Part shown: piece by piece, positions 24,332 through 34,348 of the stretch
Layout of the letters: every line of letters starts with the position of its first letter
Numbering within the stretch: position 1 is the first letter of the stretch
Assembly: GCA_015680905.1 (NCBI GenBank)
Contig: CM027383.1
Location: forward strand, 90,478,501 to 90,542,500
DNA from: Coptis chinensis
Taxonomy: Eukaryota > Streptophyta > Magnoliopsida > Ranunculales > Ranunculaceae
Length of the DNA stretch: 64,000 bases
Reading direction: 5' to 3'
Position numbers and translations under genes: made by a program
Notes under the pieces: generated by a model
Seen by the model: the letters and a program-made list of their open reading frames with translations, nothing else
What the model was told of the DNA's origin: nothing
Databases searched by the model: none

Positions 24332-24790
24332 GGGCATCTCCAATGGGGGGTGTAAACCGTATAGAGTAGAAATTTTACACCCCAAATATAAAAAAACTCT
24401 CTTCAATAGAGGTGATGCTATACCGTAGGTAATAGTGTATTAGCTAATAGAGAGGGTGAGGAATTCCCCCTTTCGCTATTAGTTAATAAAAAACCCGGGC
24501 GACACTCGAACTGACATATGAGTGAAATAATTTTCGGACGTCACTTGGAGTAACGTCCCTTTCTAAATCTAAAGTAATTTTTTAACTTGGACGTCACTTG
24601 GCCCAGTTTAAATTAAAGAGGGACGTCCGAGTTTAAAATCTATTTTTTTTTACACTCTTCTATTGGAGAGTATAGAGTGTGGATATTTATAAACTATACA
24701 ATAATATACAATTAGAGGTGTAAAATCCTAATGGCACCTACGTGGAGCCTAGGTGGAGGTGTAATTTTACACCCCCCATTGGAGATGCCC
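24332..24790. mobile_element. Harbinger-type MITE with perfect 25-bp terminal inverted repeats
   Basis: Both ends begin GGGCATCTCCAATGGGGGGT and continue for 25 matching bases as inverted repeats. TTA flanks both sides (24329-24331 and 24791-24793). The element is 459 bp and non-coding, with an inner block containing GGACGTCACTTGG words in both orientations. The perfect ends suggest fairly recent movement. Confidence 0.9.
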
Positions 24791-24793
24791 TTA

Positions 24794-25266
24794 CTAGTGT
24801 TGGGTACCATAATATATATCATGAGCATCTTTTTGTTCACATTATCAAACTGTTAGCTCTATTTGCTTCTAAAATATGGAGCTGAGGCACATTAAAAAAG
24901 CAACCAACATGATCTCAATTGTGAATTAGAATATGAAATAACCCATGCCCGTCGAATTTCAATGGATGAGAGGTAATAAGATTGATGGTTAATGCAAAGT
25001 ACCGATTTTCTTTTCTAAGGAAAAAATGAAAGGAAGGGAGAGGGGGGAGCGGGGAGAAAGTCGTAGAAGACGATGAGAACTTTGACAGCGATATGGAGAT
25101 TTTGCTAACTTTCTTTCCATATTAGCCATTTGGCCCAGTCTATGGCCGGACATGCTACATAGATAGCCAATGACTCAAAAGCCTAAAGTCTACTTAAATA
25201 AATAATATATGTATATTGATAGCTAATGATTTATTACATACTTTGTTTGAAGGGTTTATATTTTTC

Positions 25267-25297
<31 letters not shown>

Positions 25298-25425
25298 GGA
25301 AGGATTTTGACAAAAGGTTTTATTTCTATTTTTGGGTTATTATTGTCCTAGATAACAATTCTTATCATTCTCACCTATATAAACTATATCAAAATATAAC
25401 GCAATAATCAAGGAATAGAACACGG
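24794..25425. other. Intergenic with a long poly-T tract
   Basis: No gene seen. A run of about 30 T lies near 25269-25298. It could be the inverted poly-A of a minus-strand retroposed sequence, but no parent or duplication was identified. Confidence 0.5.
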
Positions 25426-25990
25426 TCATACCATATGTTTAAGCGATTTTAACAATCTTGGGCTAGAAATGGCAACCAATGGTATTCTTTTCTTTAAAAC
25501 AATCCCAAACTTCTCTGATAAATCCAGCTTAGTCCCTTCTGGCAACTTCCAATTAAATGAGTGCAAGAGTGAAACCAATACATATATTAACATTCTTTCA
25601 GCTAAGGAATTCCTACATGTCCTTCTCCCATAACCAAATGGGAGATAATTAAAATAATTTCCCTTGTAGTTACATCCTTAGGGACATCCCCATATGTTGA
25701 AAATGGGAGATAATGAAAATCATAACCTCTGTGCATCGCTCATATGTTGAAAAAAAAACTCTTACCCTTTGCACCCTTAGAGAGGTCGCCCGAGAAAGGG
25801 TATAAGGCGAAAAAAGCCAACGAGGAAAGAGTTGCCTGACTGAGGAACTGTTTGACTCAGGGCTAATGCTGTCATAGGGAACCAAAAGAGGCACTGCAGG
25901 ATGCAACCTGAAAGTCTCCTTCAATACGTTTGCAGTTGCGTTGCATCCATAAATTGTTTGATTGTGCCCTGTGATGATGTGGACCAATTA
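25426..25990 (-). pseudogene. Cytochrome P450 C-terminal fragment (CYP76-like)
   Basis: P450 haem mono-oxygenase remains on the minus strand. The K helix is clear near 25890-25945 (LKETFRLHPAVPLLVP, with the ExxR motif). About 240 bp further on, the haem-binding segment PFGYGRRTC is read at about 25610-25642, followed by a C-terminus with LLHSFNWKLPEG and SEKFGIVLKK and a stop at 25426-25428. The Cys ligand is present, but the usual Gly two residues after it is Asn. The two blocks are in different frames, with a stop in the frame just ahead of the haem block, and no N-terminal P450 sequence was found upstream. The ending resembles the CYP76 group of clan 71, judged from memory of those C-termini. 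Confidence 0.8.
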
Positions 25991-26110
25991 GAGACAAATT
26001 CAGAAACCTTTCTTTTTCCGCTAATCAGTCATCATACTGAAAAGAGGAGCAGCAACACACTTATACTGTTATACACCTTGGAAAAGGTCCCATGTTTGGA
26101 CTCCGAATAG

Positions 26111-27783
26111 CCCACGTAACAAAGCTCATGGACAAAATATTCAAAAACCAATAGTGCTCTTATTTCCCGACAAACAAACTGCTCTAGTACTCTTATTCAA
26201 TCACATTCATTTTTAATTGTTTTTCTTTTTTGGTAAACAATTTTATTGAATGCGAGCATTGGCACATCCTGTTAAGTACAAAAAATACATACTAACACAT
26301 CATTAGACTAAACTCTTGTTACAGGGTGTATCTCGTTCAAAAATAGCTGTCACTCAAGTTTGGCCTTGCTACATGCATAGGTGCGAGACGCTTGAGGTTG
26401 CATTCCAATTCATCCCGCTTTGAATCTCCAAAAGAAGTGAGAAAAGGCCTATTCTTTGTATGATCCAAAGCAAGCCATTATTAAATCAGTGCCTAATAAA
26501 AACAATTCATATACCTTTCAATAAATGAGAAACGGATCTTACAGCAGCTATAGCAAGTGCATTGGTAAGTAGTTCAACTGCTGATAGATCAGATTAAGTA
26601 AATAGATCCTCGGCTACTGATTTGAATACCATTATTACATCTAGTTTGGGAAAAACCTTAGCATATATATAAAAAAATAAACAACATGTGCAGAACAGCC
26701 TAATGGCCATGATACAGTAAAAGGAAATCATAAATTATATTGTGCCTATTTGAGACATTAATTATTGTAGCTACAGTTAAGGAGTAGATACATGCTCAAA
26801 TTTTATCATCGACCAATCATTGTGGCTGGTATATATATATATAACTTTCATGCGTACTTTGTCCGTAACTTATAACTTATAGCACTCATGGAATTATTGA
26901 AGAATAGGCTCCTTGACCTGTCACAATGATGAAAAGGGAACCAATATGTATTACACAACATGCTCAAAGCACATACAAATGTAACAAATAGAGAGCTCAC
27001 TCAAGAATGACATGCAGGGATTTGAAGTAAAATTCAGCTTTAGTTAATAATTTAATCAACACATAAAGATGCATCAGATGTGTGTAAGACCACAAAAGAA
27101 GGAAATAATAATATCTTTAAGGAAACTGCATCTTTTTGCCTAATTGTTAAGGTCGATCTAAAATACCGACTAAAATCTTCATCTTGTAAATAAATGGAAA
27201 ATATTGCCACTCCAGAGATTTTATGATAGTGACACATCAATATTACAAATCCAGGAATACTTCAAAGTTCAGACCAAGTAATTGATGGTTCTTTCATGCA
27301 TAGTCACACCTTATGTTAGAATCATCAATTAAGCGAAAGGAACGCCTGAATCAGACCATACAAATTAAAGTACTTGTAGATCGACTATACTCTAGAATGG
27401 CCCTGATAAATTCTTAATGTATCCAAATAATTCATGGTAGCTTTTCTATTCGTTTATATTAACACACATAGAAATAGGGGGAATTAAAATGTAGAACTGA
27501 TAGGGAAAGAAGGTCAAAATCTACTTAACATATCATACTTCCATCATGTCCACATAATCACATATCCGTGTTTCATTAACTTTTTGTTTGTACTGCTCAA
27601 TCAAGACCTTGAATTGTATTCTACCTGATGAGATTCATACTGAATACACATTTCAAAGGTTATCTAAGATTGCAAAAAAACAAAAAAGAAAAGAAAAAAA
27701 CAACACTTCTAAAAAGGACAAAAATATAAACAACCAACATGTCTAGGAAGGAAAAGGGAAAGTGCTCACCTAATTACCTTTCC
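26111..27783. other. Intergenic, nothing recognised
   Basis: A+T-rich DNA with no coherent coding region, tandem array or terminal repeats that I can support. Short TA runs occur near 26830. Confidence 0.5.
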
Positions 27784-27960
27784 CTAGCTCCTTTCCTCAC
27801 CATCAGAAGTCCAAATAATTTCACCTATAAGTGACTCTTCACATGTGCTATTGTCAAACCAAGGTATGTATGATTTGAGACAATCACCCAAAAAAGCAAA
27901 ATAATTCTTTGTAAGTGTCTTCATCTCTACATCATCTTTCCAAAGACAATGCAAGTGTAG
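27784..27960 (-). CDS. Unrecognised terminal-exon-like sequence
   Basis: A minus-strand open stretch of about 57 codons ends at TAG (27784-27786). It includes KNYFAFLGDCLKSYIPWF, CEESLIGEIIW and a final DGEERS. Its composition is that of a real protein, not of translated A+T-rich spacer. I do not recognise the family. It may be the last exon of the same gene as the exon-like block at 28579-28710. No ATG-containing partner was found. Confidence 0.35.
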   Translation of the reverse strand, partial: LHLHCLWKDDVEMKTLTKNYFAFLGDCLKSYIPWFDNSTCEESLIGEIIWTSDGEERS

Positions 27961-28578
27961 TTACAAAGAAATTAAGCAATTCAAATCTTCACCAAACATC
28001 TAAACGAGATACTCTAGAAGTTACAGTAAGTATTATACGTATACACTAAAAAGTTGATGTTACTGGGATAGTCAAATTCATACCTAAAAAAAATCTTGAA
28101 CTTCAAGCTCATAGATTGATGAGCAATGGGCCTCTTTAAATGATTTTCACTATGATCAACATCTTTAATCGGCAATAAGCCTCTTTACTAAGGTGCTAGT
28201 TTATAATGTTGGATTCATAAGACCTTTTGTACACCATTTCATATATACACTACAACGGAAAATTGTTTCTATCAAGTAGACAAAAATATAGGGACATGAA
28301 GACCAACTTAAGTTTTTCACTGCGTAATATATTGTTTGTGCTTAACTGGTTTCATTATACAAAGACTCAAACCTATTCGGCCATTCTATATATCACTATT
28401 CAAGTTGTCATATAGATCATAAAGACTAATTCATGATAAGAGCATTTTAGCATCATCTTCTTCATATATCTCTCCTAGACATATTCTTAAAGGCATAATG
28501 AATTCAGCCAACAACTCTATCAACCTGTTTACTTGTTGAGGAATGATGGAAAAAAAAGTTCCAAGTTGTTTGACTTAC

Positions 28579-28710
28579 AGGAAGGTGAAGCACAAAGAGA
28601 AGGCAAGAGTTGTTTGAACCACTTAATTTGAACTCCAAGAGAGTAGTTAGTGTAGACATAAACTTCTTTCTCCTCAAAAAATGCAAGATCAACTGTTGTA
28701 GCTCCAACCA
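28579..28710 (-). CDS. Unrecognised internal exon flanked by good splice signals
   Basis: On the minus strand a TTTGCAG acceptor (just right of 28710) opens a 132-bp block of exactly 44 codons' length. It closes at CCT followed by GTAAGT, a near-ideal donor. It codes for VGATTVDLAFFEEKEVYVYT and then SLGVQIKWFKQLLPSLCA. I do not recognise the family. It belongs with the minus-strand gene pieces between 25.4 and 32 kb. Confidence 0.4.
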
Positions 28711-29557
28711 CTGCAAAATTTACTCATTGTTTGAAATCTTGATTATGGTGGCATTAATGACATCCCCATAGCTTAACTATGTTGCATATATACAGTTGAA
28801 AATTAAAAGACTAACGATGATATTTGAGGAGGAAAGTATTTATAAGAATCATAAATATCTTATGGATCTACTTATAAGAGCATATTTAATCTGAGGTGTT
28901 CTTGATAATAGATGCTAATCCATGAGTCATTGTACAATTGAGTTTATTGAGTTCACACATTGTTTTCATGTTTTCAAAACCATGAAATGATTACAACTTA
29001 AAGCCTATTCAAATTGGGAAGAAAAGAAAATGAATTTATATATAAAAGAAGTGTATGGAGTATGACACTATTAGAGGCATAGAAAAACAAAGAGCTTCTT
29101 CTATTCACAACCTACTTGAGCCTAACAAACAAAGTGGTTATAATTTTTGGGATATGCTGAATTGGTAAATGACCTTAGTGGCTTAGTGTCTTATTAATTC
29201 CATTTGCAAAGCATGGTCTTCAATTCACACTGCACCTTCCACACATACATGGTCAGACCTTTCTGGCAAGTGAAGGCATCTAATGAAGTACAATCTCTCT
29301 GCTCAAGCTATGATCTCTCCGCCCCATCTCTCTATGTTTCCATAAATTTGGTTTTCTTTGTGTTCATGCGCGCGTGGTGGGGGAAGGGGGATTTTACACC
29401 ATGACCATCTATCTTGTTAGTGACATGATTGGCATACAACAAAACACATTCTCAAAAGTCCTATCTCAGAATTATGCCAATTAAGAAAAGATAATATGAT
29501 TTTTTTTCTTCATAGAAGGTCACACAGGTTCAAAACACATGGCTAGAAACCTCATAC
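28711..29557. other. Intergenic, nothing recognised
   Basis: No coding sequence that I can support. The C-terminal exon expected after the bZIP zipper exon (29558-29623) was looked for on the minus strand here and not found. Confidence 0.45.
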
Positions 29558-30003
29558 CTTCTTAAGCCTTGCGTTCCCTTCTTCCAGATGTGATACCTTG
29601 TTCTCCAGCTCATTTGTGTAAGCCTGTCAACAAAATTCAGCACGGTGACAATATTATCAAGCAACAATCCAAAAAAAAAGACCAACCTGTTTTCTGGCAT
29701 GCGATCGAGCTGTAGACTCCCTGTTCTTGATCATTCTGTTTTGCCTCCTCTCAACAATCTTCTCTATCATTTCTCCAAAAGCACCCTGTTTGCGGCTAGG
29801 TGTCTGTGTATCTGATAAGGTCCCATCAAAAGGGATGAAATGGCCAATTGATTTTCAGGATAATCGGTGTCCAGAAGAGAGTTTAGGACTCCTGGTAGAG
29901 GTAGTGGGACTGGGTGACTAGGCATGAAAACCCCCATCATATTTTGTTGTTGAGATTGTTGTTGTTGTGGCTGCTGGATAGAAGGGAGCTGGTATTGCAA
30001 CTG
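29558..30003 (-). pseudogene. ABF/AREB-type bZIP factor, C-terminal half
   Basis: Group A bZIP proteins (ABI5/ABF/AREB/DPBF) bind abscisic-acid response elements in the nucleus. Here 29687-30003 holds a Gln-rich stretch, QNMMGVFMPSHPV, SDTQTPSRK and the basic region ERRQNRMIKNRESTARS-H-ARKQ. It ends at a GT donor, and after a short intron 29558-29623 gives AYTNELENKVSHLEEGNARL, the start of the zipper, again closed by a GT. A frame shift separates the Gln-rich part from the basic region near 29830. In the basic region the invariant Arg of the N-x7-R signature is His. No final exon was found. Confidence 0.85.
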
Positions 30004-30491
30004 TGTCTTTGGCAGTAAACCCTTTTTAAGCTAATCGATCTCCACAATTTCGCCATAAGATTTTGAGGTTTAATGCTTCCAAATCGCAAGTAAATAAATT
30101 TGATTTTGTATTTACTTTTTATTCCCAGTCTTTCAAATTGGGAGAAACTTTAAATCTCCTCCTAAATAATCCAAGTGCAAGTGTTAATATTAACAACTGT
30201 TAACTAATAGGAATGAATCTCACAGCCAATCTCAGCCAGCAAGTTATAAGACCATATTGTTTTGTTAAAGACAGTTCAAAATTAAGATATACAACATCAA
30301 CCTTGGTAAAATTCCTAGCATAACATTTCTTTTTTGTCAAGAATGTACAGATAAAGAACTAACAAAGACAAAACATACGTCATTCAATTAATATTTAATT
30401 AAACAATGATTATAAAAAATTAGACAACATAAGAAGCAAATCTGAAATATATATATATTTGACAAAAAATACGAAATACAAATAAAGGCCT

Positions 30492-31207
30492 TATAGTAAG
30501 AATTTTGCAATGTGGATTCTTGATGCAATCGTTGTGATTCCACGCCAAAGCTCCTTGGCCATCGAATGTGCCCCCTCCATCAATTGTCATTCTTTCAATA
30601 TATTGAAACTTAATCCAAGCATCACCAGTAATAAGATTAGTTGGTGCCTTAACTATCCCTTCAACCTGAAACTTGACTGCTTGATACTTGCATTTTTGTC
30701 CCCCGATGAAAATTGTTACACCTATATAGTAAGTCTCTCTTGGTATGTAAACAATTGCATCTCCCTCCCATGCACACCCTTCTTCCCAAGCTTTTACAAA
30801 GGCCTAATATATAACACAGAACACACAAAATGCGATTTTGAGGCATAAAACTCATCATTTACAACAAAAAAAAAAAAAAAAAAAAAGGACGGTTTGTGTA
30901 TATATAAAACTCATCCTTGAAGGTCATTGGTTATAGTATTTCCCCTGACTTGTAGGGCAAAAATCTTGGGCCTTACCCAAACAGGGGTGAGTGCCTACCT
31001 GGGTTTTAGGCTTCCAGCACTCAATGAAACGAAAAAGTAAAAGAAATAGAGTAAAAAACTACTAACCTTGCTGCAATCTATTTTACCATTGCCCACAGCA
31101 CCATACTTCCTCACATCAGAAACTTTGGTATAGGGTCTAGCTCTTACAGCCAATGCAAAGTGAAAGGCCAAACAAACCCATAGGAGAAGAGTTAAGCTTG
31201 AACTCAT
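30492..31207 (-). pseudogene. Polygalacturonase (GH28) 5' fragment: exons 1 and 2
   Basis: Polygalacturonases hydrolyse pectin in the cell wall. Exon 1 (31067-31207) starts with ATG and a hydrophobic signal peptide (SSLTLLLWVCLAFHFALA), then VRKYGAVGNGKIDCSK, the family's N-terminal motif. An intron with GT at 31065-31066 and AG at 30804-30805 leads to exon 2 (to about 30492), which has AFVKAWEEGCAWEGDA, YIGVTIFIGG, GIVKAPTNLI and IDGGGTFDGQGALAWNHNDC. It stops where the family continues. The exon-2 donor seems lost (CTTACTATAAGG, perhaps GT changed to AT), and the catalytic NTDG, DD and G-HG segments are absent. The fragment lies between the two halves of the bZIP gene, on the same strand. 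The intron contains a 22-A run. Confidence 0.85.
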
Positions 31208-31705
31208 TATCTCTTTCTCTTCTCTAACCAAGACAAATCAAAAGTCATAAGTTATGTTATATTGGTTAGTAAGTGGAAGATCAAAGCTAACAAAACCGAA
31301 ATCCTTTTGCTTTTTTGCGTTTTGGTTCTGTTTTGTGGCAATGCTAGATGTACTCTTTGCTTTTATAAGGGAGTTCATCAGCATTAATAAGGCTCAAGCA
31401 CATAATTCTCGAGTATTTATTATTCTCTGATTCTAATATGTGATTGCTTGCCATAATTATGATGAGAAAATCTTTACTGTAGGCCGGGGTGGAACATTTT
31501 TGGATATATTTCTAACTTACCATCTGTATTTTGGCCTTAAATTTATCTTGCATAATTCCTCTTTATCATATCTGTTTCTAAAATGAGCCAAGACTTTACA
31601 TATTTTAGTAGCTTTCTACTTTCAACTGATTTTTTTTTTCTAGTTTCAACTTTCAACTGTAACAAATATTGCTTACCTTGACCGAATTTAAATGTTGAAG
31701 ATATT

Positions 31706-31972
31706 TTAGGCCCAGTTTTGCTGAAAAAGCATTTGTGATTTGCTAACAGGTGTTGTGGCTTTATCAACGGAAGACTCCTGAGAGACAATCCCTACTTTGA
31801 ACAGGATATCTTCGAGAGTCATCTCACCGAGAGTGGGTTGCCTCTCTTGACCTTGCTGAATATATCTCCAGACCTCATCGACAGTTTTTTTGCTGAGGCT
31901 GGGCTGATGGTTATCTCTGTCAATCGAAACAAAATCATACCTTTCTTCTTTCAGCAGTGTTTCATGACACAA
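31706..31972 (-). pseudogene. ABF/AREB-type bZIP factor, N-terminal part
   Basis: A minus-strand open stretch with LSKKTVDEVWRYIQQGQ and RQPTLGEMTLEDILFKVGIV. These are two of the conserved blocks (phosphorylation-site regions) of group A bZIP proteins. It runs to QQNW, after which recognisable bZIP sequence stops. In relatives the next residues match those that open the second half at about 30003 (QYQLPSI). The first conserved N-terminal block (RQ-S-I-SLT type) is not found upstream, so the 5' end is also lost. The pieces belong to one ancestral gene broken by the polygalacturonase-bearing sequence. Confidence 0.8.
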
Positions 31973-31998
31973 AATATTGCATCTTTTTTTTGTGTGTG

Positions 31999-32103
31999 GA
32001 GGGCTTGAAGGGATGATCTTAGTTTAATTTTGGAAGAAATATAAGAGAGAGGGCTTGAAGGGATGATCTTAGTTTAATTTTGGAAGAAGAATAAGAGAGA
32101 GGA
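31999..32103 (+). repeat. Two-copy tandem repeat, period 50 bp
   Basis: The unit GAGGGCTTGAAGGGATGATC plus TTAGTTTAATTTTGGAAGAA occurs at 31999 and 32049, almost unchanged, with a third partial unit after it. It lies directly upstream of the bZIP N-terminal fragment. Confidence 0.85.
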
Positions 32104-33056
32104 TTTGAAAAGATGAATATTTTTTTTTTGCAGAGTTGGGGTGTTTTGTACAATTGAAAAGAGAGGGGTTTTGGTTTTTATCTATTTTGAGTTACGAACA
32201 ATTGAAATCTGCAAAAAAAGGGCGTAGATTTACTTTTTTTATGACGAATTATTATAAAATCTAATGTGTCAGTCTCAGAGAAAAAAGGGGGGCTGACGTG
32301 GGTCACTGGGAGCATTCTCAACTACTCAGTTTTCATGGTCTTTGATTTCTTAAATTCCAGTTTTTTATCTGAAGTAGTTACCATTTTAATTCTGTTTCAT
32401 CTCTGTTTTTTTTATCAAGAGTTTTATGAACACGTGGATAGTTGGTACTGGACAAGGATGCAATGAGCGAACTGCCCAAGGAGCAAATTTTTTCTTGCCA
32501 TTCATAGTGGTGTCCAAACCGTTCCAAAACTATGCCTGTTGGGATTTGAGGTTTCAGTAGCCAGCAAGCAAACCATTGGACTTAGTCTAAGAACCAGTGA
32601 GTCTAGACTCCAAAGCCTTGTTAGCAATACTCTTAATAATTCACGTATAATTCCGAATTTTTGAAGGCCTAAACGTTTAATACTTCCGAATTTTTCAATA
32701 ATTCAGGATAATTCACGTTTTTTTCACTATAAGTGTATAAAATACGAATTACTGAATTATTCAAAAATTCATTTAAAAAATACTTCATATAAAAAAAAAA
32801 TTGAAAACCAAATTCTTGTAAGGATAAGTAGCATGCAGGAACATAAATAAGAAACAAAAAATAGAGGAGAAAAAAGATATGGAATTGACCATGACTTAAA
32901 AGCTTTTGTATATTAATTTATGAATGACATTCTTTTTTCTTTTTGCAAATCAAATAATCGAGTAAACTAATATAGAGACATGAATGTGTTGTTTCTAATT
33001 ATTATTTTCCTATATAATTTACAAATCTATATTCTAAAAGAGATATAAATATAGAA
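32104..33056. other. Intergenic; inverted copy of the 23.7-kb repeat at about 32430-32500
   Basis: No gene seen. Read on the minus strand, 32430-32500 contains AATTTGCTCCTTGGGCAGTT and CTCATTGCATCCTTG, matching the tandem repeat at 23742-23955. From 32630 to 32800 the DNA is A+T-rich with repeated AATTC words. Confidence 0.5.
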
Positions 33057-33061
33057 GAGAG

Positions 33062-33337
33062 TGTTATGAAATCCGTGGGTTTATATGGATGCTCACTATT
33101 GATCTGTGTTTATCCTAATAGTCCTCTATCTGGTGTTTATCCTGATAATTTTCTATCTGGTATTTATCCTGATAATCCTTCATCTTGGAAAGGAGGTTAC
33201 CTAGTTGTATATAAATGTAACCTACTCCTATTTAGATTTACCTCAATGAATAAGAATTCTCTCTATCTTATTCTCTCAATGATTCAATACATGTTAAGTT
33301 AGTGTGGTGTTCTCTCCAAATCGGTTTAATTCTAACA
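33062..33337 (+). repeat. Copia LTR, left, plus orientation
   Basis: Runs from TGTTATGAAATCC to TTTAATTCTAACA. It contains three adjacent copies of a 27-bp unit around TTTATCCTGATAAT. It is followed at 33338 by CCTTATCAGCACGA, the primer-site-like sequence known from this copia group. Confidence 0.85.
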
Positions 33338-33866
33338 CCTTATCAGCACGATATTATTAAAGGTATGTGTTTTACTTACGATTAATGGTATGTGTTTAAC
33401 TTGTTATTATGAATCGTAATCAATACTATTGAATTTAAATTCGTATTTTGGTATTAAATTCATTACTGTCGAATTTAAAGTTTTAAGTCACGGGTATGTT
33501 ATGTTGGCGTTTATCTTTTAATCCATTCACGACTATTAATCCATTCACAATTTTCTTTTATTTCTTTGTTGGGAACATACTGACTTTACTGTTAATCCAC
33601 TATACCTTCTCCAATTGGTTCCTGAAATGCAGGAGTCCACTCTTATCCTTTACATTACTGATAAATAATTTGGGCATATGTTGCATTATTAATTGCAAAT
33701 AATCAAGAAGGCCAGATGGATTCTTCTTATCCTTTACGAAGTATAGTATGTGTTAACTGTAGTTGATATTGAGTGTGTCAGGTGATATAGTGCTTGTGTG
33801 CGAGTAGAAAATGGTTATGGATTGTTAGGTGCCACTGCAACTCACTGTTCAATCAATTTTAGCCAT

Positions 33867-34348
33867 TGTTTCGACCCCCACCTACGTGGCAAACGTCCAT
33901 TGGTAGGAGTCTCCACTCTATTCGTTTAATCGACAGGGCTAAAGCCCAATTCGCAATATCATGGATCAATGTACAGGCCCATTAACTCATGTGGCTAAGG
34001 CTGAACCTTAGCCACATGGCTTGCCACTAATGTACGTTGATTTATGTCCAGATTCGTTTCTTATCAAAGAGATAATTATCAGTTGAAAGTTATAATATAT
34101 CACTATTACTCAAGCTACAAGATTACTTGAGCTACAAGGACTCTCTACTCTACCTATATAAATACCAAACTATTTTTCATTCAGAACTACGTTCTTGAGA
34201 CTTGATCCCATCGATAATTTGGGTACGTAGGCAACCGCAAGGTACAGTCTCATCATTCCCCCGATCACCATCATTTTTCTAATTACTTTTCTACGTTCTT
34301 CGTCTTTTTCATCAACACTTGGTGTTTTGATCATATTTGGTCGAAACA
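33867..34348 (+). repeat. 5' LTR of gypsy element D
   Basis: Starts TGTTTCGACC and ends GGTCGAAACA, a 9-bp-class terminal inverted repeat. It includes a TATA-like TATATAAATACC near 34155 and the GGTACGTAGGCAACC block common near the 3' end of such LTRs. Confidence 0.92.

Noticed and set aside
30863-30886. Poly-A run taken as the tail of a retroposed gene copy
   Set aside because: It lies in the intron of the polygalacturonase fragment, which kept that intron, so the fragment did not arise from processed mRNA.
33066-33302. 78-codon frame that recurs on the other strand at 52433-52669
   Set aside because: Both lie entirely within the 276-bp copia LTR; the repeated YPDNPLSG pattern is just the 27-bp LTR repeat translated.
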